A DNA stretch of 64,000 bases, from the NCBI GenBank assembly GCA_964017235.1, contig OZ024933.1, forward strand, positions 10,915,962-10,979,961, read 5' to 3'. The notes beneath the pieces are model-generated. The model worked only from the letters and a program-made list of their open reading frames with translations. It did no database searches and had not been told where the DNA came from. The position numbers and the translations under genes were made by a program. Positions 55,913-64,000 of the stretch are shown here, piece after piece. This stretch comes from Sabellastarte sp. h YS-2021 (taxonomy: Eukaryota > Annelida > Polychaeta > Sabellida > Sabellidae). Within the stretch, counting starts at the first letter, position 1; each line of letters opens with the position of its first letter.

Positions 55913-56589
55913 GACTTTTGGCCCCTGGCAGGTCAAGTTTTTGCCAAGTTAAGAGATTCTAAATATACAGCTTCATTTGGCCAATTATTATCATTTTAAG
56001 AACTGTATGAAAATGTGATCTCTTCAAATATTGTGTATTCTGTTAAACTGAGATAGATAGTTTATCTTGCAATATTTAAAACACATGCTATGTTAAAGAT
56101 TTTACTGGGCTGATTGACATTAAAGATAAACACTTTGTAAGGTAAAACTTTAGCATGGCAAGTTTTAACAAGTGTACAGTATTTGCAGTGGATGTATCCA
56201 TAAAATTCGTGGATTCATATATATATAGGATAATTATCATCCAGATTCAAAATATTTGTTTAAAAGTTATTTACAATAATGGACATTAAACCTTTCGTTT
56301 CATATCTCAAGACCAAAAAGTGCAATACCTCTAGGACTATATCTTTGCCGGAAAACAGACAGACTTTGAATATCTGCTCATTATTTAATGGTAAAAATCT
56401 CTAAAAGTTTCACCTGAATTTATAGCATCACAAAAGAGGTTTCACTTTACTTTTATCAACTCTTATCTGAATATTTTGCCTAAATCTGTAAATAAATTTT
56501 GCAAACAAAGAGGCAAACAAACAAATGCTCCTGCGCACAGGTTATACAGACAACTCTTGATAATTTAACTTTACCATTTCACTGAAAAC

Positions 56590-56900
56590 TATTTTAGTAA
56601 CCTGTGGTTCCTCTGAAAAAACACTGACATTTCCTCATTTTAAACACACCAGTTCTTACAGTATTTGAAAGCGTATAACCTTTCAGTTCTTAAATTAATA
56701 CAACCAAGAAGAATAAATTATTCTCACTCTTTAATACTGTGGGGCAAACTGTCAGCGAATGTTTTTCGGAAAATTTTTTAAAAACTATTTTGTATTCTCA
56801 AAATTCTAATCTACAGACAATAGACTGTAAATTTGTTCCCTGTAAGGAATTCCCCTGTATTTTTGTTATCCACCATGAGAAGTCAATGTATACTATTTTG
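56590..56900 (+). repeat. Homologous block following candidate exon E4
   Basis: It resembles 19880-20240 and 40795-41165: CCTCTGAAAAAACACTGACA, CACACCAGTTCTTACAGTATT, AAACTGTCAGCGAATGTTTT and GTAAATTTGTTCCCTGTAAGG. Without the LINE and its MITE (about 2.9 kb) it lies about 0.85 kb from E4. Reading from the AG is open for about 39 codons; an alternative frame from 56739 gives 74 codons including CKFVPCKEFPC. Confidence 0.55.
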
Positions 56901-56964
56901 TTATTTTCCAAAATTGTCACAAGATTTGTTACTGTTACGCATACCTCATCCCATCTTGACTGAT

Positions 56965-58731
56965 CAGAGGTGATGAATGACTACTGTGTAAAGTCTTTTT
57001 TTATAGATTTCATGGAAATAGATCACACAATTATGATCACAGAATCATCTAAACCCTTGTGTCCACATAACCTGATTGCAATCACACCTCATCCTCTTGG
57101 CTTGGAGAGGGCATAATGGTTTATTGTAATACACTCCAAAGTTACACCTTAACCCAACATATAATGTTTTTTTCTCTCAAAAAGAAACACACCTGGATAA
57201 AGTCATGCTAATTTAATATTTTGATTTTTTATTTTATATGTTTATGTCCACCCATCTGGGGTTTTGTGGGACATTATTTTATTTTTTAAAAATTTTATGA
57301 CATATATATTATTAAGTTGTGCCCTGAAAATAGTGAACTGTTAAAGAGTACACATGACAATTATACTCCATAGAGATCAGATTATTTTGATTGTATTACC
57401 ATAAATACCAACAAAGAGAAAAGGATTGGAATGATAGCCTATGCATTTGATGCATTTGACCCACTTCACCATTACATGAGCACCAGGGAACCAAAAATGG
57501 CATCACCCCTAGCGGGAGAAAAGTACCAGAGGGGGAAGGGTCATATTGTAAAGCCTGAGGGACCCTAAGTAGACAAGGAGGAAAATGGCTACAAGCAGGA
57601 TCATAGACAAGCTTAATGGGATGTACCATTTGAGCTTACCTGTTGATAATTAAGTATTTTTTGAGGGTCGGGAGCAATGTTTACAGAGTGTGTTAGGGTC
57701 GGTTGTAGTTTCCCAACTTGTCACGTTTGATCAGCAAAGTATCAAACATGTTTGATATTTCGCAGACCCTCCACAACTGTACATCTGGATTGTGTCTTCA
57801 CCCACCTGGAAACCATCCTGCCGTTGATCTCTATGGCTTGTTGGTTACACTTCCTGTCCTGTCCTGTCCAGGGCTCCACCTTCAGAGAGTCTGTGAACAC
57901 TAACCAACAGTACTTATAAGTAAGCTGACCTGATTTGGACACTTCCCCTTAAGACAGGAAGTCTACCAAATCTTCAGCCATTGAGTCAGTAGCATGTCAT
58001 TAAGACAAACTGGGAACACATACAAACAAGCAGTAAACAACAAACCAACAAGGTGGTTACACAACAGACAATTATCTAGGGCACTTTTGAGTTGAAATTG
58101 GTTGACTTTACAATTTAAGATTTTGTTTTTTACAAAAACACTGCTTAAAGGCAGTGGAGTGAGGAAGACAATGATACCACTGACAATGTTACTGGATTTG
58201 AACTGGGGGACACAGCGGCAGATATCCAGTGGAAGAGGCAGAAAGGGAGGCCAGAGAGAAGAAGAAGGCACAACAACAGCAACAGAGAAAGGAGGAGGCA
58301 GGAGGGTGGAGGCAAGAGCAAAGTAATCACATTCCTGAGATTACACATCAGAGGCAAGGAGCTCAGCAAATCATCAGGTGTCAAGTTGCAGGCAATTATA
58401 TTTTGGCCCGCCCTAAAGATTAAAACTGTAGAAAAAGACCTTCACTTTAAACATGGCTTGACATTTGTGTGAACTGTTTCTGAACTTGGATTTGACCTTG
58501 CGACCTTTGACCCCTTCATAAACATTTTAGTTTCCCTAAGAAATTTGGCAGATTTGGAATTTTAAAATATATACCAATTTTAACTGACAATAATTTAAAA
58601 ATATTTTAGAAATTTTTGTTTTTAAATGAGGACCAATTAGCGTATAGACGTGGGACTTGTTATTTAGTTTGAAATAGTTTTGAAACTTGTTGCAAATGAA
58701 TTTGATTTTGTTTGATAATTTGTTGGAAATT
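56965..58731. other. Stretch without recognised gene
   Basis: A frame ending at about 58430 on the plus strand is rich in Gln, Glu, Lys and Arg (EREAREKKKAQQQQQRKEEA, from about 58238) and is preceded by a Trp-containing acidic stretch. It might be part of a transposon accessory protein, but simple-sequence bias is an equally good explanation. Other frames are unrecognised. Confidence 0.3.
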
Positions 58732-59292
58732 TTAGTAGCAGCAGCTCAAATAAAATTTCTTGGAGTAATTGTTTTGTTCTGAAAAGGACTGATAGTAATC
58801 CTTAAACGGACTGGTAAATGCCAGCTTCTGCCCCATGGTTATTGATTGACAGATCACAGATCCTGTCATCCTGCTCAGCCAATGTCTCACATGGCTGAAG
58901 TACTGTTTCGGTAGTTCTCCTTGCTGTTCATTCCACCTGTTCATTCTTTTGTTGGCTACATCATATCCTGGGTTTGGTGCCCTGTCTGCCCTACCCTGGT
59001 GTGTCCTCCGCAAATTGTGCAACACCACACACGTAAACACAATGTCTCTGACAACCCTTGGTCTTTGTTCCATGGTGCGTAGTAATACCCTGAAATGGTT
59101 CACTTCAATGCCAAATATATTTTCATCCACCTTCCTGCCTCTGAAGATCTTGTAGTTGGCTATGTTTTTCATTCCCGTTAACATTAAAAGAGACTGTAGT
59201 AAAATATTTAAGGCCAAGCTTATGTGAATCATTACATTTTGGTTTCTATGTAATGCAATCACAGAATGTTTCTGATTTCTTTTTTTCGACAA
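58732..59292 (-). pseudogene. Harbinger transposase, C-terminal fragment
   Basis: The frame contains [20 protein letters not shown], then [13 protein letters not shown] and [20 protein letters not shown] (about residues 46-98). This is the C-terminal segment of PIF/Harbinger DDE transposases; the Glu in VDENIFG is the third catalytic acid (R-R-V-x-E-N-x-F-G in the family). The first two Asp motifs are not found upstream, which may reflect an intron, a deletion or decay. The N-terminal 45 residues look unrelated, and the C-terminal part (HVRHWLSRM) is plausible. It could have mobilised the MITEs at 53402 and 61273, but this is inference. Confidence 0.8.
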
Positions 59293-60420
59293 AAGTTATA
59301 TTCTATTTGTTCAGTATTTATGTTGACATGTTTAGAGGACACACCAAATATTTATTTAAATACCTATGGCCTAACACTTCACAAACTTTTCTTTACTACT
59401 GCCCTTCCAGGCAGATATTTTCTTTACTAGATGATTTAGCACCTTTTGATACATTCACAGTAGCTTTAGGAGCACTGACACATGCTGTGTTTTGGATTCT
59501 GAACTCTCTGTGACATTAGAATGCATCTGCGAACATTTACCTCACTCAATTTCATGTGATAGTCTAGATGAACATGATGAGCATGATGACCAGTTCGTCT
59601 CAATAGCATCTTGAAATAAGCACCTACCTTAATTCCAGCATGTTTGTCTTGACTGTGCTACTGGTTTTTAAAACACCCTGATGAGCCAACCATGAATTGA
59701 AAATGTTATAAGTCCTTGTAATCTGGTAAGTTACCTCCATAACTTGAGAAATAGTGAAAGAGTACCCAGGGAATCTCGATGCTAACAGCATTGTTCTCCA
59801 GATCTGTGTAAGCCTGACTTAATGGATTAATCTGGACGTGAACCAGATGTCCCTGATGATGCCCTGTTCCCTTTCTAGTTGTTTCTTGACTTTGTACTGC
59901 TTTCTGTTATCCCGTTTCAAAGCTGAAGTGACTAGTGAGCATTTACTTTCTGGGTGGAATGTATCAGCACTGTATCAGCATCAGTTCCTCCTCGTCTGAT
60001 TCATCTGAAGAATGCAGTTGGGTTACCCACTGGTCACTCCCTCTCTTGGTCCTTTTTACTACTCATACTTTCGAGCACCTATTAGATCTATTATGTGACT
60101 TTTGAAATACAAGATGTGTAGATGGACCCATTGCTTGCTGCAAAGTGATTTTTCCTCCAGTTTCTCGTTTTTCTCCTATAAATCTTCCATCTTAAGGACA
60201 ACATCTAGCTTTGAGTATATCTGTAATGGTTAATCCACATTCACATTGTGAAAATGTATCCTTTTCCACTGATCTGATGAAGTCAGCAGAAACAGGGGCA
60301 CTAGTTTTAAGAATTTTTTGCATTTAACACCCACAATCCTGGGATGCTTGATGCCACACAGTGGACAGTTCACCAATTCAGATTGGGAATTCCCAGGCAT
60401 GTTAAGAAGATTCTTTAAAA
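59293..60420 (-). other. Possible further coding remnant of a Harbinger-type element
   Basis: On the minus strand at about 60390-60180 a cysteine-rich reading appears (LVNCPLCGIKHPRIVGVKC, then FSQCECGLTITDILKARC in another frame). Further on, at about 60025-59985, is LHSSDESDEEELMLIQ. The pieces are in different frames. They may be an accessory ORF of the element represented by 58732-59292, or an unrelated pseudogene. I do not recognise the family. Confidence 0.25.
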
Positions 60421-61272
60421 CAGATTGTAAAATTGTATAGACTAAAATATATAAAATATCTGTATAGGGTGAAAAGCTTGCATGAATTGATCCACAATCA
60501 AAATCCTATGTACTGAGAGGCATTTAACTTCAAGACAGTAAAAACACAAGTGAGCAAAGGTACAAGCCATTGAGCTGAAGAAAACTTAAAGGCGGGAAAC
60601 CATTGGAAATCACTCAGTCTTAAATATGCGTTGAATACCTTACACTTGTCAAGATTTGGATCTCAACACCATCAGTAAGGCATTACAAAGTATCAATGAA
60701 TAACTACTTGTTTACTTACTCTCTCTCTATATATATATATATTTAAATGACTTTGGACAACAGTATTAAATTGCTAATGTTCTTTTCTCACACCACATCA
60801 TTGACTTTTTGTCTCTTACACCTGGTGTTTAACTTCATTAGGTCATTAACTGACCTTTTGCAGTTCTTTGAATATCTTGAACTGGACATCTTTGCAAGCA
60901 CTACCCCATCAGATGAGTTCTGGTCTTGATTAATGTCACTTTTGCTAGAGGCCGGGGAGATAACTGAGACTGTTGCTTTTTAGTGACCGAGATGCAGAAA
61001 TAATGTTTAAGCCATCTGAGAGACCCTACGCTATAGTCTTACCCTTACCCTGGCTGTTGAACGTAATAAAGCAACAAATAAATCAAAAACCAACACGTTT
61101 TTCTAGGGTAACTACCGTTTTACTTGGTTACATTTTGGCATTTGAAGTTCCAAATTGGTGGGAAATATTTTGTCACATAAAACACACCAACTGTGATTTT
61201 GTCCATTGCGCTTTTTATGATAAAATGTACACCATGCGGAGCCCTCACAACTAAGCTACACTGACAATTAAG
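60421..61272. other. Stretch without recognised gene
   Basis: A TA/CT microsatellite at 60720-60745 is the only simple repeat. The frame at 60973-61254 is unrecognised. The segment GAACGTAATAAAGCAACAAATAAATC at about 61058 resembles the very end of the SINE family and may be a scrap of one. Confidence 0.35.
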
Positions 61273-61648
61273 ATCTGGGGCTGGTTTCACAAAGTTTCCT
61301 TAAAATAAAGGTCACCTTAAATTCAAAGATTTCCTTGAATTTCTACATCTTTTGAAACACAGCCTTTACAAAGCCTTTTTCCTTAAAGGATTCCTTAAAA
61401 ATTCCCTTAAATTTCAAGTGAGCTATAGTCTTACCTTATATTTAAGGAAATGTCGTGCCAGGAATGTTTAATAACTTTAAAGAATATTTACTCCATCCTT
61501 TAGTTTTAAGGAATGCCTCTGGTAAGGAGAGTTAAAGGAGGCTTTGTGAAAACGAATTCTAAGACGGCCATCCCAAATGAAAAAACCTTTCCTTCACTAA
61601 AGAAGGCCCTGTCCAAAGGAGACTTCATGAATCTTGACCCTGATCCGT
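61273..61648. mobile_element. Harbinger-like MITE, short relative of the 53.4-kb element
   Basis: About 376 bp with ends GGGGCTGGTTTCACAAAG and, inverted, CTTCATGAATCTTGACCC. Both flanking halves match the two ends of the element at 53402-55348 (AAATAAAGGTCACCTTAAA on the left; GGTAAGG and TTAAAGGAGGCTTTGTGAAA on the right), so it is an internally deleted derivative of the same family. Target duplication is uncertain (GATC on both sides is possible). Confidence 0.75.
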
Positions 61649-62371
61649 TTAATGAAGGGTTTCTCATCATGAACACATATAAATAAAGCTTTAAATGACT
61701 GTCTGTGAATTGAAATGAAACACACATAACAAGATTTCTATTTTGGAAGAAAAATATTTCAGAATTTTAGTTCTGCTGCCTTTCACTTCAAAATTTAAAA
61801 TTAAAAATACCCAGTCACGTTATCCTCTCTTCATCTTCAATACCACCAATGACAAAGTAGCAGTAAAATGTGGTTGCAATATGGCCTGAAATACCCTACA
61901 AATTTCAGCAATTCCCTGACGTAAAATGCTCATTAAAGGACACCCAAAACTTTCCCAGGTTGTAGAGTTGGCAAGCTTGATGCCTATAACACAACTATTC
62001 AGAAACTGTAATCTGGCTTGATATACTGGCTAAATTATGCTAGAATGTAAGTAAAATAAATTTGGAAATAACAGAGTGAAAAAAAATATTAGTAAAAGCT
62101 ATAGAAGTTTATTGAAAATATTAAATGTCAAAGGGATAATTAAATGTTGTTATGAGAAATAGTCTTCCCATGCACAAGGTCACCTCTCTGAATTAATTTC
62201 TGAAAATTAAAAGAACACTTAACATCCAAAAAAGCTAGAAACATAGGTGAAAACATAAAGTTGAGTTTAGTTTAATATTAAGCATTGTCTGAAATGTGCA
62301 ACTGTTGCAAATTTGTCAGTGTAAATATTACATAAAGTTAGGCATACTAATTGGTTTGTATATCTTTTCAG
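61649..62371. other. AT-rich stretch, no recognised gene
   Basis: No frames or repeats of note are seen. The end (CTAATTGGTTTGTATATCTTTTCAG) is acceptor-like. Confidence 0.4.
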
Positions 62372-62427
62372 ACAAAGAGTGTGAGATGAAGAATTTGATA
62401 TCCCCTCTTGTCACAACTGTAAAGTGA
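62372..62427 (+). other. Weak candidate terminal exon E5
   Basis: After a pyrimidine-rich acceptor ending TATCTTTTCAG, reading in the phase left by E1 to E3 gives KECEMKNLISPLVTTVK and then TGA. It could close a protein built from the upstream candidate exons. No polyadenylation signal follows closely. This is weak and depends on the other exons being real. Confidence 0.15.
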
Positions 62428-62549
62428 GCAAATTTGTGAATATTGTATGTGAACTTTCACCTGTCTAGTTTTTCCCCCATGTCTATATCACAGATTTCCC
62501 CTTAAAAAAGTGATGACATTTGACGTTGGTTATAAAAAATTTTTTTAAA

Positions 62550-62794
62550 GGGGCCACGGTGGCAGAGTGGTAACACTCTCGCCTCCCACCTCTGAGGTCG
62601 GGGGTTTGATCCCCGTGACGGCCTTAAGTGGGAAAGCTGGTAGTTGCTTGCCGTTGGTCAGCAGTTTACAGTACACAACCCTAGCGAACTCTATGTACTG
62701 GTTTCCTCTGCCCTTCCAACTACCCGTCGTGATATGACCTGTACAGTGTTGAAAGCGACGTAAAACCCCAAATAAATAAATAAATAAATAAATA
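62550..62794 (+). mobile_element. tRNA-derived SINE (copy S2)
   Basis: Starts GGGGCCACGGTGGCAGAGTG with an A box, has a B box GGTTTGATCCCCG and a body ending GAAAGCGACGTAAAACCCC, followed by an AAAT tail. It closely matches S1 at 10241-10475. The flanks AAATTTTTTTAAA (62537-62549) and AAATTTTTTAAA (62795-62806) differ by one T and are the likely target duplication. Confidence 0.95.
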
Positions 62795-62806
62795 AAATTT
62801 TTTAAA

Positions 62807-64000
62807 TAGATGGAAAACTTCAGTTTCTGTCATATCTAATTATGTGCATTTGGATAGTAGCCAATATTAGAATACATGTTTAGAGCATTCAAGTAAAATT
62901 TTAACATACATTGGGTCATTTTTGCCCTGCCTATTGAATAATCAATGTTTAACGTGTTTGAAAAATCATCTGACAGTACATCAACCTTGGATATATTAAT
63001 ATATTTCTGTTCTTTGTAATGGAAAGTAGAATCATGACTAAAATGTGTGAATAATTAAGAAAATGTACAATGATTTAATTTTTTGTTATGATATGCAAGA
63101 GCTTTGTGAATTGGTTTCTAAATTTGAAAAGTTTAACATATATTAGTCAGTCACAAAATTTAAAAGAAACCACAATTTGAACAAACTTTAGTATTTTGTA
63201 ATGAGTATTTTCATTGCAAGATAGTGTTACGTGACATAGTGCTTACATTACTTTAATTCAATTCACTTTGTTTATTCGTACTTTGCTGTGTACAATATGC
63301 AATTTACATGCTGAAAGTATTGTTTGTGTACTATTAATGTCAACAAGATATGATAAATACAACATTTTGCAACTGTTTGGTACAAATAATGCTGTCTGTT
63401 TTGTAAAGCCACCTATGATCTATAGTCTATTTTAGTCCTTTTACATTATTTCAATGTATACACTTCCCTCAAAGTTGCATAAAAATAATATTATATTAAT
63501 TGTGAAACACAATTGTGAGACCTTCCTTTAGTTAATGACAACTAAAACCCAGGCAGGAATTTCTTCATGTTCATTCTTTAAGAAAAAATGTCATGTAGTA
63601 CTTCAGAGCTAATTCCTGAACCAACACAACAGCAATGAATCCTGAGAATGATTATCCAAAATTTGATTACATTGTACATTAAGCCTGACTTATACATTTT
63701 ATGGCATTTTTGAAAATAACAAATATCAGTACAAAAGAACAGTAGAAAAATGAAACAAATTGTATACAATGCTACATGTTTCACTATATACACCGAAGTT
63801 TTAATTGTATGTTATTCTGTCAAATAATAAGGGAATGATGGTTGGGTTATATACTTATGCACTTTTTAAATATTTATGCCCTTTGCACACAGTTTTCCCT
63901 TTGTCAATTTACAATTTCACAATTGCAGTTAGTTCTTATTGTTGTACGTTATATAATCTGCAAGGAGTCTATTACAATTAGACAAGTGTGCAATTTTAGA
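62807..64000. other. AT-rich stretch, no recognised gene
   Basis: Short frames only, with no motifs, repeats or RNA genes that I can support. Confidence 0.45.

Noticed and set aside
58229-58423. Gln/Glu/Lys-rich frame as a coiled-coil protein
   Set aside because: The composition follows a purine-rich simple sequence; other frames over the same bases are equally open.

Overview
The window looks like animal nuclear DNA: AT-rich, with no bacterial gene organisation, GT-AG-like splice signals, and a high density of diverse eukaryotic transposable elements. tRNA-headed SINEs, tyrosine-recombinase (DIRS-order) retrotransposons, Penelope, L2/CR1-type, Tx1-like and RTE-like LINEs, a Gypsy LTR element and Harbinger remnants together suggest a marine invertebrate, most likely a lophotrochozoan such as a mollusc or brachiopod. 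That placement is inference. I see no complete host protein-coding gene. Nearly every recognisable coding stretch belongs to a mobile element.

Layout. 0.8-2.2 kb: two Penelope fragments on opposite strands. 3.9-5.1 kb: a 5'-truncated L2-type LINE (minus). 6.1-9.0 kb: a decayed DIRS-order element (plus; 'A') cut off inside its reverse transcriptase by a hairpin-rich repeat X1 that holds a 115-bp minisatellite. 10.1-15.4 kb: a nearly complete DIRS-order element (minus; 'B') with gag, RT/RNase H and tyrosine recombinase, the last split by a SINE with a perfect 16-bp target duplication. 17.1-17.5 kb: second copy of the X repeat. 20.4-31.1 kb: an L2-type LINE (minus) carrying a threefold tandem repeat of about 285 bp. 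The first repeat unit has been invaded by an 801-bp TA-flanked MITE and by an 8.4-kb Gypsy element (21455-29887, minus) with LTRs, polypurine tract, protease, RT/RNase H, integrase and an extra zinc-finger ORF. 31.2-32.1 kb: DIRS-like remnant. 32.6-36.8 kb: another LINE (plus) with an L2 copy nested in it. 41.5-43.5 kb: DIRS-order remnant 'C'. 47.0-47.3 and 58.7-59.3 kb: Harbinger transposase fragments. 47.9-50.0 kb: Tx1-like LINE. 50.1-51.6 kb: L2 pieces in switched orientation. 52.9-55.8 kb: RTE-like LINE split by a 1.9-kb Harbinger-like MITE, with a shorter relative at 61.3 kb. SINEs also lie at 19.3 and 62.5 kb.

Between the elements there is one non-TE pattern. Four short exon-like segments (near 2.8, 18.7, 40.1 and 52.8 kb, plus strand) share a polypyrimidine/acceptor context ending TCTATATTTCAG (one has an extra T) and a GTA donor, and the first three have the same 1-1 phase. 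Three of them are followed by a second homologous block near 19.9, 40.8 and 56.6 kb. This looks like a tandemly duplicated host locus whose introns have been filled with the transposons described above. It is the best candidate here for something undescribed, but expression evidence is needed to call it a gene.
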